From an uncultured Verrucomicrobiaceae bacterium (GTDB lineage: Bacteria; Verrucomicrobiota; Verrucomicrobiia; Verrucomicrobiales; Verrucomicrobiaceae): DNA of 39,801 nucleotides. This document shows positions 1 through 7,977 of this stretch, piece after piece (positions within the stretch are counted from its first letter, which is position 1; each line of letters opens with the position of its first letter). A program made the translations under genes and the position numbers. The notes beneath the pieces were generated by a model. It saw only the letters and a list, made by a program, of their open reading frames with translations, did no database searches and had not been told where the DNA came from. Where the stretch lies: NCBI GenBank assembly GCA_937872615.1, contig CALMTT010000693.1, forward strand, positions 1 through 39,801, given 5' to 3'.

Positions 1-317
1 GCCAGCGCGAGTTCACGCCCGCCGGCGACCGTGCCGACGGCCGTCTCGTCGGCGCCGGCTCTGCTGCCGAAGATCGAGAAGGCCCGTGCGAAGGAACTGT
101 CGCCGGAATTGGCAGTGCGGTCGCCGCGCGGGAACTTCGGTTCGAGGTCAATGTTGCGGACAGCGTCGCCGGCGCTCGGCATTTCTCGTCCGTCGCTGCC
201 AAACCCGGCGGAGGTCAGATTACAGGATGAGAGGAGAGCGCCGGCGCCCAAAGCCATCGTCGCTGCGCCGAGGCGGCGCGCGAACGATGTCCGTCGGAGA
301 CGCACTAACCTCATACA
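1..317 (-). CDS. Putative lipoprotein, N-terminal part only (runs off the left edge)
   Basis: Reading the minus strand from ATG at 317 gives an open frame of about 105 codons to the window edge with no stop. It begins with an arginine-rich n-region, a hydrophobic stretch (MALGAGALLSS) and a Cys in a lipobox-like LSSC context, so a signal-peptidase-II lipoprotein is likely. The following residues are low-complexity and polar, and I recognise no domain. It is divergent from the Sel1/type II secretion operon across about 240 bp. Position next to gsp genes and the lipoprotein signal would fit a GspD secretin, whose precursors can be lipoproteins, but no secretin domain lies in the visible part, so I do not assign it. 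The plus-strand frames over the same bases lack plausible protein character. Confidence 0.55.
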
Positions 318-554
318 CACAGAACCCGCCGCTGACTGATTGTAAAAAAAGTTCTATACGCATACGGTTGCGCAAGAAAGAGGCGGTCCGCGGCCGTGCT
401 GATTTGGCGTCGGAAGTTGCCATCAGGAAACAGTTTCCAACGCGCGGAACGCCGGGTTTGGCTGTGCTTTCAATGACGAATTCAATGGCGCGCTGGCCTG
501 TGGATATCATGCGCCCATAAAGTTCGACGGCACGCATGCGGCGAGGGAAAGTCT
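318..554. other. Divergent intergenic region between lipoprotein and Sel1/gsp operon
   Basis: This 237-bp gap separates divergently read genes, so it should hold both promoters. An AT-rich patch (about 337-365, with a run of seven A) is the most promoter-like part. I see no clear -35/-10 pair, operator palindrome or small RNA. The short open frames crossing it on both strands have no protein-like character. Confidence 0.4.
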
Positions 555-1076
555 GTGTCCGGCTTCAGTGAATCGCGGCTGAAAGTCACCGTCGGCGGGC
601 GATGCGCAATCGCCCTTGCCGCGCTTGCTGCGAGCAGTCTTCCGGCGTTTTCGCAAAGCCTCTGGTACAAGCCGCCGGCTGTCCGTCACGTCGAACGCGC
701 TTATGATGGGGATCCACGTGCGCAGGCATGGCTCGGCTATCTCTACGAAAAGGGCGTCGGCGTTCCGCAAAACGCTGAAAAGGCTGTCTATTGGTACCAT
801 TGCGCCGCCGATCGCGGCCAGCCCCACGCGCAATTCCTTCTCGGCGTCGCGCATGATTTGGGCAGAGGCGCGCCGCAGGATTTCATCCTGGCCTACGCTT
901 GGACGAATCAGGCGGTTGCGAGGGCACGCGGACGTCTGAGGCAGGATTGGGTTCGAATCCGCAATGCAATCGGCAGCAAGCTTTCACTCAAGCAGATGAC
1001 CGATGCGCAACGGCTGACGATCGATGATCTGCGCGGCCCGGATTGCCGAACCTCCAATATCATCAAGGGCGGATGA
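555..1076 (+). CDS. Secreted Sel1-repeat (SLR/TPR-like) protein
   Basis: A 173-aa protein with an N-terminal signal-like hydrophobic segment (ALAALAASSLPAFS) followed by at least two Sel1-like repeats. The repeats show the usual A-x-LG-x-LYEKG and A-x-YWY-AA-x-G-A-Q-LLG pattern at about residues 53-115, with a helical C-terminal tail. Sel1 repeats form alpha-alpha solenoids that bind partner proteins, often in envelope processes. The start chosen is GTG at 555, preceded by AGGGA at good spacing. The stop overlaps a possible ATG at 1073 (ATGA), so it is very probably co-transcribed with gspE. A role as an accessory or scaffold for secretion is inferred from position only. Confidence 0.8.
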   Translation: MSGFSESRLKVTVGGRCAIALAALAASSLPAFSQSLWYKPPAVRHVERAYDGDPRAQAWLGYLYEKGVGVPQNAEKAVYWYHCAADRGQPHAQFLLGVAHDLGRGAPQDFILAYAWTNQAVARARGRLRQDWVRIRNAIGSKLSLKQMTDAQRLTIDDLRGPDCRTSNIIKGG

Positions 1077-1093
1077 AGGATCGAGGGCCCGTC

Positions 1094-2767
1094 ATGGCTG
1101 CGGATCCAGTCGAAGACTTCGCCAATCAGCTGAGCGAACGCTACCGCCTTCACTTCGATGCGGCGCTCGACCGGACGCGAATCGGCCTGGACGAATCACG
1201 GCTGCGGCGCGTTTGGGAGACGTCATTCCTGAGTTCACACGATTTTGCCGACGAGGTCGCCGCCTACGCAAAGCTGCCGCGCGCCGGCTATGCCGAGCTG
1301 AAGCAGGCAAGCCCGCTGGTGGCGCGGTTCTCTCGCCGCTTTCTGCGGCAGACCTTTGCCTTCCCGTACGCGGGCCCCGACGGGACCGCGCGTTTGGCCG
1401 TTGCAGACCCTTGGGATCAGGCGACCTGCCGCGCCGCAGAGCTTGCGCTCGACGAGCCTGTCGCCTTGTACGTGGCGGCCTATGACGACATAGCGCTCAT
1501 CCTGCGCGAAACGCTGGATGACGAGGCGCAGGAGCAGGCCGAAGTCATCGCCTCCAGCAGGCCGGACGATGTCGAGAACCTGCGCGATCTCGCCAGCGGC
1601 GCGCCGGTCGTGCGGGCTGTCAACGATCTCATCGAAAAAGCGATCGACATGCGCGCGAGCGACATTCATGTCGAACCGTTTCGCAACGGGCTCGTCGTGC
1701 GCATGCGTATCGACGGCATGCTGCGCGTTGTGCCAGCGCCGACCTTGATCGTGCCCGAGGCCATTATCTCGCGCATCAAGATCATGGCGTCTCTCGACAT
1801 TGCCGAGCGCCGTTTGCCGCAGGACGGCGCCGCGCGTGTGCGCATCGGCGCATCCGACATCGACATGCGCGTGGCGACCATGCCGCGTCAGCACGGCGAA
1901 TCCGCCGTCATTCGTCTTCTGCCGCGCGATCGGGGGCTGCTCGACATCAAGAAGCTCGGCTTGTTTCCGGCCGATGAAGCCAAGCTCACGCGCATTCTCG
2001 AATTGCCGCACGGACTCGTCGCCGTGACCGGCCCGACGGGCAGCGGCAAGACGACGTCGCTCGCCACCATGCTGTCGATCCTCAACGATCCCAGCCGAAA
2101 GATCCTGACCATCGAGGATCCGGTCGAATACGAAATCGAGTTCGTGAACCAATCGCAGGTCAAGCCGTCGATAGGCCTGACATTCGCAGCGGCGATGCGC
2201 GCCTTCGTTCGTCAGGATCCTGACGTGATCATGGTCGGCGAAGTCCGCGATCGCGAGACGGCGGACATTTCGATTCACGCGGCGCTGACGGGCCACCTCG
2301 TTCTCACCACCCTGCATACCGAGACGGCAAGCGCAGCCGTGCCGCGCCTGATCGATCTCGGCGTCGAGCCATTTCTGTTGCGCTCCACGCTGCGTGCGGT
2401 GATCGCCCAGCGGCTGGTGCGCATGCTCTGCGAGCGCTGCAAGAAGCCGGAGATCCTGGACGCCGATACCTGCGCCAGGGATCGGCGCTACGGCGCGCTT
2501 GGCCTGAAGGTCGGCGACCGCATCTGGCGTCCGACCGGTTGCGAGCGCTGCAACGGCGCAGGTTACCGGGGGCGCACGGGCATTTTCGAAATTCTGGAGA
2601 TGAACGACGAGGTGCATCAGCTCATCGGCGAGCGGGCCGATGCGTCAGCCATTGATCGCGCCGCGCGCGCCGCCGGCATGACGACGATGATCGAGGACGC
2701 CGTCGCCAAGTGCCTTGCCGGCGCGACATCGCCAGCCGAAGCGCTGCGCGTGACGACGGTGCGATGA
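1094..2767 (+). CDS. gspE: Type II secretion system ATPase GspE
   Basis: A 557-aa cytoplasmic hexameric ATPase that powers pseudopilus assembly. An N-terminal N1/N2-like domain (about residues 1-150) is followed by the secretion ATPase core: Walker A GPTGSGKTT near 314-322, Asp/His boxes, and Walker B-type PDVIMVGEVRD near 375. A zinc-binding tetracysteine follows, with CERC near 445-448 and CERC near 482-485. This tetracysteine and the overall length are typical of GspE rather than PilT. The start at 1094 has a GAGGG element 5 nt upstream. An alternative in-frame ATG at 1073 overlaps the Sel1 stop as ATGA and would indicate translational coupling. gspF follows after 3 nt. Confidence 0.95.
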   Translation: MAADPVEDFANQLSERYRLHFDAALDRTRIGLDESRLRRVWETSFLSSHDFADEVAAYAKLPRAGYAELKQASPLVARFSRRFLRQTFAFPYAGPDGTARLAVADPWDQATCRAAELALDEPVALYVAAYDDIALILRETLDDEAQEQAEVIASSRPDDVENLRDLASGAPVVRAVNDLIEKAIDMRASDIHVEPFRNGLVVRMRIDGMLRVVPAPTLIVPEAIISRIKIMASLDIAERRLPQDGAARVRIGASDIDMRVATMPRQHGESAVIRLLPRDRGLLDIKKLGLFPADEAKLTRILELPHGLVAVTGPTGSGKTTSLATMLSILNDPSRKILTIEDPVEYEIEFVNQSQVKPSIGLTFAAAMRAFVRQDPDVIMVGEVRDRETADISIHAALTGHLVLTTLHTETASAAVPRLIDLGVEPFLLRSTLRAVIAQRLVRMLCERCKKPEILDADTCARDRRYGALGLKVGDRIWRPTGCERCNGAGYRGRTGIFEILEMNDEVHQLIGERADASAIDRAARAAGMTTMIEDAVAKCLAGATSPAEALRVTTVR

Positions 2768-2770
2768 ACC

Positions 2771-3979
2771 ATGCCTGATTTCGAGTACAGGGCTCTCAGT
2801 CAGACAGGCGAGATCGTCACCGGATCGATCAATGCCGCCTCGCGCGAGGAACTGGCCCGCCGGATCGAATATCTGGGGCTCATCCCGATCGAGGGCGACC
2901 AGAAGGCGCGGTCGTCGGGCACCCGGAATCTGTCGTTCGGCTCTCGCCCGAGCGCGGAAGACGTGACCTTCATGACGGGCGATCTTGCGCTCCTCCTGAA
3001 GACCGGCGCGCGCATTCACGACGCGCTCGAACTCATGGCGAATGACGCCAGCGCGGGGCGTCTGCGCCCGGCCCTGACGAAGATCAGCGCGGCCGTGGCC
3101 TCCGGCGACAGTTTCGCCGACGCGCTCGCGCGCTTCCCCGATCTCTATTCGCCCATGTATGTCGCGCTTTGCCGTGCGGGCGAAGCGTCGGGCTCTCTCG
3201 ACAATGTTCTGGAGACGCTGGCTGCAGAGCGTCAGCGCGCCGAGGCGTTGCGCCGGCGTCTGCTCGACGCCTTGCGGTACCCGGCCTTCATTCTCGTCGC
3301 AGCTTTCCTTGTGCTTTTGTTTTTCCTGATTGCAGTGCTTCCGCAATTCGAATCCGTTCTGCGCGACTTCAACGCGAAGATCGATCCGTTGCTGGGAATA
3401 TTCCTCGCGCTTTCGGGCGGCTTGCGCGCCAACCTCAATCTTCTGGCTCTGAGCGCCGCCGCGCTTGTCGCCTTCGTCTGGTGGGCGTCGACCCGGCGTG
3501 AGCTACGCTCGGCCTTCATCGACGCGCTTGGCCGCATTCCTTTTCTGAATCGCGTGTTCGAATATCGGCGCGCGGCTCTCTTCTGCCGCAACCTCGGTCT
3601 GCTGCTGACGAGCGGCGTCGGTCTCGCGCCGGCCTTGCGCATCATCGTCGATATCATGGCTTCGACCGGCAAGTCCGACGCCTGGGCGCGCACCGTCGAC
3701 TTCGTGCGTCATGGCGGAAAGCTGTCGGACGGTCTCACCGAAACGCGCGCGCTTCCGCCCATGGCGGTACGCACATTGCGGCTCGGCGAGGAGAGCGGGC
3801 GTTTGCCGATGGTGCTCACGCGCATCGCCGATTTCTACGAGACCAAGCTTCAGCGCAGTCTTGATCGCATCGTCGCCTTTGTCGGGCCTGCCTCCATCAT
3901 CGCAATCGCGCTCATCGTCGGCGGCCTGATTGTGTCTGTCATGACCGCGTTGCTCTCCGTCAATCAGCTCGCCGGCTGA
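2771..3979 (+). CDS. gspF: Type II secretion system inner-membrane platform protein GspF
   Basis: A 402-aa inner-membrane protein with the family layout. An N-terminal cytoplasmic segment opens with the typical MPDFEYRAL start, followed by two T2SSF domains (about residues 70-190 and 270-390). Each domain carries conserved acidic and glycine positions such as LLKTGARIHDAL and LLTSGVGLAPAL. Three hydrophobic membrane segments are visible (near 175-195, 220-238 and 370-395). GspF contacts GspE and forms the base on which pseudopilins are assembled. It starts 3 nt after the gspE stop, so the genes are translationally close. The length is normal and no disrupted motif is seen. Confidence 0.94.
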   Translation: MPDFEYRALSQTGEIVTGSINAASREELARRIEYLGLIPIEGDQKARSSGTRNLSFGSRPSAEDVTFMTGDLALLLKTGARIHDALELMANDASAGRLRPALTKISAAVASGDSFADALARFPDLYSPMYVALCRAGEASGSLDNVLETLAAERQRAEALRRRLLDALRYPAFILVAAFLVLLFFLIAVLPQFESVLRDFNAKIDPLLGIFLALSGGLRANLNLLALSAAALVAFVWWASTRRELRSAFIDALGRIPFLNRVFEYRRAALFCRNLGLLLTSGVGLAPALRIIVDIMASTGKSDAWARTVDFVRHGGKLSDGLTETRALPPMAVRTLRLGEESGRLPMVLTRIADFYETKLQRSLDRIVAFVGPASIIAIALIVGGLIVSVMTALLSVNQLAG

Positions 3980-3994
3980 AATCGAAAGTTCGCC

Positions 3995-4459
3995 ATGTCG
4001 CTGTCTGCAACACGCTTTGGGAGAAGGAAAAGTCAGGCTCGCCGCCGCCTGGCGCAGGCCGGGTTCACGCTGGTCGAGGTTCTCGTTGTCATCTCGATCA
4101 TCGGACTCATCATGGGTCTGGTCGGCCCGCGGGTGCTGAATTATCTCTCCGACGCCAAGGTCAAGGCCGCCAAGATTCAGATCGAAAGCTTCTCCAGCGC
4201 TCTCGATCTCTACTTTCTCGACACCGGCCGTTATCCGTCATCGTCGGAAGGCCTGAACGCCCTGATGCAGCGGCCGTCGAGCGCCGCTTCGTGGAATGGC
4301 CCGTATCTCAAGGGAACGACGGTGCCCAAAGATCCGTGGGGAACGCCATATGCCTACAAGTCGCCCGGCGACAAGAAGCCGTATGACATCACATCCTACG
4401 GACCTGACGGGCCGAACGGCGCCAAGGGCGCTGCGGGCTACATCAAGAATGGCGAATGA
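3995..4459 (+). CDS. gspG: Type II secretion system major pseudopilin GspG
   Basis: A 154-aa type IV pilin-like protein. After a basic leader of about 27 residues comes the prepilin peptidase site AG/FTLVEVLVVISIIG, with Glu at position +5 of the mature protein, then the hydrophobic N-terminal helix. The C-terminal half has the GspG signature of a YFLDTGRYPSSSEGLNAL segment and a DPWGTPYAYKSPGD calcium-binding-loop region. GspG is the main subunit of the periplasmic pseudopilus. The stop overlaps the gspH start by 11 nt. A prepilin peptidase (GspO/PilD) needed for processing is not in the window. Confidence 0.95.
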   Translation: MSLSATRFGRRKSQARRRLAQAGFTLVEVLVVISIIGLIMGLVGPRVLNYLSDAKVKAAKIQIESFSSALDLYFLDTGRYPSSSEGLNALMQRPSSAASWNGPYLKGTTVPKDPWGTPYAYKSPGDKKPYDITSYGPDGPNGAKGAAGYIKNGE

Positions 4460-4916
4460 TCGGACGCGCGCCGAGGCCGGTTTCACGCTGCTCGAGACCG
4501 TTTGCGCGCTCGCCATCATAGGGCTCGTTTCCGCGGTCCTCGTTCCTGCCATTCCATTCGGTACATCCAGAACGACCTTCGAATCCTACGCCGTCAAAAT
4601 CGCAACCCTCATCAAGCAGGATCGTCAGTCGGCGATCCAGCGCGGCGTCTCGACGGCGACGCTGATCGATCCGGCAAGCAGCAGGCTTTCTTCCGGTTCG
4701 ACCGGCGCATCGATCGTCTTGCCGCGCGATATCGCGTTCAGCGCCGTCCTGGCGCGCACTTGCGATGGTGCGCCAGCGGGACAATCCATACGCTTCTTCC
4801 CGTCGGGCCTGTCGTGCGGCGGAACGCTTCTCTTGAGCCGCCTCGGCCTGTCTCTTCAGATCCGCGTCAACTGGCTGACAGGAGGCGTGGAGATTGTCTC
4901 CGGCGATGCAGCCTAG
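4449..4916 (+). CDS. gspH: Type II secretion minor pseudopilin GspH
   Basis: A 155-aa minor pseudopilin. The start ATG at 4449 lies inside the end of gspG (11-nt overlap) and gives a short leader (MANDRTRAEAG) followed by FTLLETVCALAIIG, a prepilin cleavage site with Glu5. Longer upstream starts in the same frame would run backwards into gspG and destroy the short leader expected of a prepilin, so they are rejected. The rest is a small beta-rich domain with two Cys residues (in ARTCDG and LSCGG) that could pair. GspH belongs to the pseudopilus tip complex with I, J and K. Assignment rests on order and size. Confidence 0.85.
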   Translation: MANDRTRAEAGFTLLETVCALAIIGLVSAVLVPAIPFGTSRTTFESYAVKIATLIKQDRQSAIQRGVSTATLIDPASSRLSSGSTGASIVLPRDIAFSAVLARTCDGAPAGQSIRFFPSGLSCGGTLLLSRLGLSLQIRVNWLTGGVEIVSGDAA

Positions 4917-5349
4917 GGGGAATCGTCAGGCTGGCTTCACGCTGCTTGAAGTCCTCGTCGCGCTCTCTGTCCTCGCCGCCGTTATGGCTGCGATCGGATC
5001 TCTCGCCTCGGTCGGACGTCGGGCAAATCGCGCGGAAGCGGAGCGCGTGGAATTGGCGCAAGTCGCGCGCCGTCTCATGAACGAGCTGACCGAACGTGCA
5101 TTTTCGACAGGCACGACGGGGCAGGGCGATGGCTTCGCCTGGCGGATCGAAGTCGAGCCGATTGGACCTGCGCCGAAGCAATCGGAGACGGCTGCAGCTT
5201 TCGCGCCGTCTGCGCAATTTCCGTTCGGGCGACCGGGCGCCCCGCCGCAGGCCGTATGGACGCCATATCGCGTCATCCTGCGTGTCACCGGGCCAACAGG
5301 CGCAAGCACGGAAATCGTCACTGTGCGCCTCGGCAGGGCTCCATCATGA
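4906..5349 (+). CDS. gspI: Type II secretion minor pseudopilin GspI
   Basis: A 147-aa protein beginning at ATG 4906, overlapping the gspH stop by 11 nt; a TTG four codons upstream is less likely. The leader MQPRGNRQAG precedes FTLLEVLVALSVLAAV, a canonical prepilin cleavage and transmembrane motif with Glu5. A short beta-sheet domain with a Pro-rich insert (about residues 85-115) follows, ending in repeated beta strands. GspI nucleates the tip complex with GspJ and GspK. The stop overlaps the gspJ start as ATGA, supporting coupled translation. Confidence 0.88.
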   Translation: MQPRGNRQAGFTLLEVLVALSVLAAVMAAIGSLASVGRRANRAEAERVELAQVARRLMNELTERAFSTGTTGQGDGFAWRIEVEPIGPAPKQSETAAAFAPSAQFPFGRPGAPPQAVWTPYRVILRVTGPTGASTEIVTVRLGRAPS

Positions 5350-6071
5350 GGGAGGCAGTCGACCGCCCTGCCGTGGACCCGCGCGCGGGCTTCTCGGTCA
5401 TAGAGGGCCTCGTCGCGCTCGCCCTGACGGGCCTGATCATGGCCGGGATATCGATGATCGCCGCGCAATGGATCCCCGTCTGGAATCGGGGGTTCCACCG
5501 GGTGCAGCAGGCAGACCTCTACGCGGTTGCGCTTGATCGCATCGCCGACGACCTTGCTGAAGCGCGCTACATCAGCGGCAGCAGCCAGGACAATTTCATG
5601 TTCTTCGGCGGCGAACAGGATTCCGTCACCTTCGTGCGTCCCACGCTCGATCCCAGTGGGCGCCCGGGTCTTGAAGTGGCGCGCATCACGACGATCGCGG
5701 ACAAATCGGGCGTGAAAGTTGTCCGCCGCCAGGCGAGGTTCACGCCCTTGCCGCCGGGGGCGCTGGCGGCGCAGGACTTGCGGTTCACTTCGATGGCGAC
5801 GCTGCTTCGCGCTCCCGCCCGGATAGAATTCAGCTATTCGGACGTCGAAGGCCGCTGGCGTCCCCAATGGGATGATCTCGTCGTCCTGCCGTCCCGCATC
5901 CGCGTCATCCTGCGCGATCCCGCATCAGGGCGCGAACTGGGCCCTGCGACGACTGTGTTCATACGCGCGGAGGCGCCAGCGCGCTGCGCATTCGCACGTT
6001 CGATACGGCTTTGCACGAGATTCGAGCAGCAAGGGCAAGGGCTCAGGCCCGCAAGCGGAGGCTCGCAATGA
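5346..6071 (+). CDS. gspJ: Type II secretion minor pseudopilin GspJ
   Basis: A 241-aa pseudopilin. The ATG at 5346 overlaps the gspI stop by 4 nt. A leader of about 14 residues ends in RAG before FSVIEGLVALALTGLI, a prepilin-like N-terminal helix with Glu at the expected position. The body is longer than in G, H and I, as usual for GspJ, and carries a conserved-looking ALDRIADDLAEAR segment close to the helix. Its stop overlaps the gspK start (ATGA). Family assignment is by order, length and the N-terminal motif. Confidence 0.85.
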   Translation: MREAVDRPAVDPRAGFSVIEGLVALALTGLIMAGISMIAAQWIPVWNRGFHRVQQADLYAVALDRIADDLAEARYISGSSQDNFMFFGGEQDSVTFVRPTLDPSGRPGLEVARITTIADKSGVKVVRRQARFTPLPPGALAAQDLRFTSMATLLRAPARIEFSYSDVEGRWRPQWDDLVVLPSRIRVILRDPASGRELGPATTVFIRAEAPARCAFARSIRLCTRFEQQGQGLRPASGGSQ

Positions 6072-6970
6072 GCGAATCCCCGCCATCTGTCCCGACTGAC
6101 TCGCGAAGCGGGTTCGTTCTGATCGCGGTCCTCTGGATGCTGGCCGCGCTCGCGGGCCTGGTCGGGGCCTATACGGCCTATGCGCTGACGATGACGCAAA
6201 GCGCCGATGTCTACGTCAGGCGGGTTTCGGCGGAGGCGGCGATATCCGGAGCGCTGGAGCTTGCCGTCTTCGACCTCGTCCGCATCGAGCCCAAGCTGAG
6301 GCCACTGCAAGGCAGCTTCGATTACCGCATCGGCGAAAGCCGCGCGCATGTGCGTTTTGCGTCGGAATCGCTAAGGCTCGACCTCAACCGCGCGTCGCTT
6401 GAAACGCTCACGGCATTTTTTACCGAGATCGGCGGCCGGCAAGGCAATGCCGAGAAATATGCTCAGCGCATCATGGCCTGGCGCGAAAAGCCGGGCGGGC
6501 GCGGCGCCGATTTCGAAGACCTGAACTATCGCGCCGCCGGCCTCAGCTACCATCCTCGCCACGGTCCGTTCCAGTCCGTGGAAGAATTGTGGGATGTGCT
6601 GGAGCTTCCTTCGGATTTCGTCGCCCGCATTACCCCGTTTGTCACGGTCTACGGCGGCCGCGAGAAATTGTCCCTCGAGGAGGAGAGCAAAGGCTCCACC
6701 GGCGCTGCCGGCGCACCGCGCTCGCCGTCCGGACTGCCGCAAGCACAAAATACGGCGACGCAGGCCGATGGCGGCGGACAGGCCGCGCCCGGGGACGAGC
6801 AGACCATGAAACCCACCCGATTCAATATCCGGGTGACAGACGCGCAAGGCAGAGCAAGCGGCGCGGAGGCCGTCGTCATCGCCACCCGCGATGGCGACGG
6901 GCCCTACAATATTCTACTATGGCGCTCCGGCGACGAATCTGAGGCGTCGCGCGACGGTCGGCGGCGATGA
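6068..6970 (+). CDS. gspK: Type II secretion minor pseudopilin GspK
   Basis: A 300-aa protein, the largest pseudopilin, as usual for GspK. The N-terminus is SRSGFVLIAVLWMLAALAGL, in which the canonical Glu5 is missing (Leu/Ile instead). That is the known hallmark of GspK, which caps the pseudopilus tip. The middle part contains LDLNRASLETL and helix-hairpin-helix-like segments found in the T2SSK domain. A low-complexity Ser/Gly/Ala/Gln stretch follows at about residues 205-245. The start overlaps gspJ as ATGA. The stop overlaps the next ATG at 6967, so the operon should continue into gspL and gspM, but the contig changes identity about 100 bp later. Confidence 0.9.
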   Translation: MSESPPSVPTDSRSGFVLIAVLWMLAALAGLVGAYTAYALTMTQSADVYVRRVSAEAAISGALELAVFDLVRIEPKLRPLQGSFDYRIGESRAHVRFASESLRLDLNRASLETLTAFFTEIGGRQGNAEKYAQRIMAWREKPGGRGADFEDLNYRAAGLSYHPRHGPFQSVEELWDVLELPSDFVARITPFVTVYGGREKLSLEEESKGSTGAAGAPRSPSGLPQAQNTATQADGGGQAAPGDEQTMKPTRFNIRVTDAQGRASGAEAVVIATRDGDGPYNILLWRSGDESEASRDGRRR

Positions 6971-7068
6971 AACTGAACTCCCAAGGCGTCAGGCAGGCGT
7001 TCGACAACGGGATTGCCTTGAGCGCGCGATTCATTGCTCAGGCGATGGATTCCTTCGCGCGTCAGCCT
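6967..7068 (+). pseudogene. N-terminal fragment of the next gsp gene (probably GspL), truncated at a sequence junction
   Basis: An ATG overlapping the gspK stop (ATGA) opens a frame whose first 34 or so residues (MKLNSQGVRQAFDNG then IALSARFIAQAMDSF) look like a cytoplasmic N-terminus. Operon order predicts GspL here. After about residue 34 the sequence turns abruptly into beta-helix repeats and then an ROK domain, neither of which belongs to any Gsp protein. I therefore call this a gene fragment cut by an artificial or rearranged junction. The exact breakpoint is uncertain by about 15 bases. Identification as gspL is by position only. Confidence 0.5.
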
Positions 7069-7416
7069 GTCGTCGTTGTCAGCGGCGCCGCCAACGGCGT
7101 ACAAATCTCGGCCGACGACAGCGACGTTTTCAGCGCCGTGCAGCCCTTCCTGCTCCGTAATATCACCGCCGACGGGAACTTCCTGAACGGCTTGCAGTTG
7201 ACCGCGACCAATACCGCGGTGCAGTACGTCACCGTCGTCAATAGCTCGTTCAGCAACAACTTCCAGGACGGCATCAATGTCGTCGAGTCGGGCGGCAGCA
7301 AGATCTTCAATAAGGTTGATCCGACGCTCATTGTCAATAACGGCCGAGACGGTTATCACTTTGAACTGACCGGCGGTTCGCTGTTGCAGGCCGAGTTGAC
7401 CAACGACACGCTCGAC
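7069..7416 (+). other. Orphan fragment of a right-handed parallel beta-helix protein
   Basis: About 115 codons, in frame with both flanks, show short-strand repeat periodicity typical of parallel beta-helix/pectate-lyase-like surface proteins. Runs such as LRNITADGNFLNGLQL, VNSSFSNNFQDGINV and IVNNGRDGYHFEL recur about every 22-25 residues with Asn/Gly turns. There is no start, signal peptide or C-terminus of such a protein. It is flanked on the left by a gsp gene and on the right by an ROK domain. It probably comes from a third sequence context, or from elsewhere in the right-hand genome. The edges are estimates from the change in protein character. Confidence 0.6.
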
Positions 7417-7977
7417 AACAACCTCCGCACCATTGCGCTCGCCGAGCGCTGGTTCGGCGGCGCGGCGGAGCTAGGCGATTTCGTCATCCTCGGCCCGCGC
7501 AGCGGCTTCGGCATCGCCATCGTCATCGGCGGTCGCGTCGTCAGCGGTGCGGAACACGCCGCCGGTGAGATCGGTCGCTGGCCCTGGGCCGACAACACCG
7601 AGCTCCACGATGCACTGTCCTCACCCGCCGTCTGGCGACGCCTCACCGGCAAAACCAAACGCGCCAGCCTACCCACCGATCTGCACACCGCGCTCGCCGG
7701 TCTGGCCGATCAACGCGACGATGCCCGCACCGCCATCATCAACGACTACGCCAAGGTGCTCGCCAGCCTCCATCTGCTGCTCGACACGCACAGCTACTTC
7801 CTCCACGGCCCCCTCACGGCTCTCGGTGAGGCGTTTTGCTCTGACACCACCAACCGCATCGCCACGCTCGTCCCCTCGCTGCAAAACAAGCCCATCCGCC
7901 TCTCGCGCTCGCAACTCGGCGACGATGCAGGTGCTCTCGGAGCCGCGAGCCTCGCCATGGAAAAGTGGGCACCTTGA
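7417..7977 (+). CDS. ROK-family protein (NagC/XylR-type regulator or sugar kinase), C-terminal part only
   Basis: From about NNLRTIALAERWFGG onward the frame is a ROK domain C-terminal half of about 186 residues. It contains the NN-x-R-x-x-ALAE segment, a GPRSGFGIAIVIGGRVVSGA glycine-rich strand-turn and the AAGEIG block. The canonical EIGH His is Arg here (EIGRW), and the CxCGxxGC zinc motif that normally follows is absent. This suggests a degenerate, regulator-type ROK rather than an active hexokinase. The N-terminus is lost at the junction. The stop at 7975-7977 directly abuts the stop of the convergent MFS gene. A sugar-responsive regulator would suit the catabolic cluster to its right. 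Confidence 0.75.
   Translation, partial: NNLRTIALAERWFGGAAELGDFVILGPRSGFGIAIVIGGRVVSGAEHAAGEIGRWPWADNTELHDALSSPAVWRRLTGKTKRASLPTDLHTALAGLADQRDDARTAIINDYAKVLASLHLLLDTHSYFLHGPLTALGEAFCSDTTNRIATLVPSLQNKPIRLSRSQLGDDAGALGAASLAMEKWAP

Noticed and set aside
1..317. Firm assignment of the left-edge lipoprotein as GspD
   Set aside because: Only the signal and a low-complexity stretch are visible, with no secretin N-domain; position alone is not enough.
1235..2617. 460-codon minus-strand frame inside gspE
   Set aside because: Antisense shadow of gspE, rich in His/Arg/Asp and without any motif.
6967..7977. A genuine GspL-beta-helix-ROK fusion protein
   Set aside because: The parts belong to different cell compartments and phyla, each is truncated at the borders, and no linker separates them.
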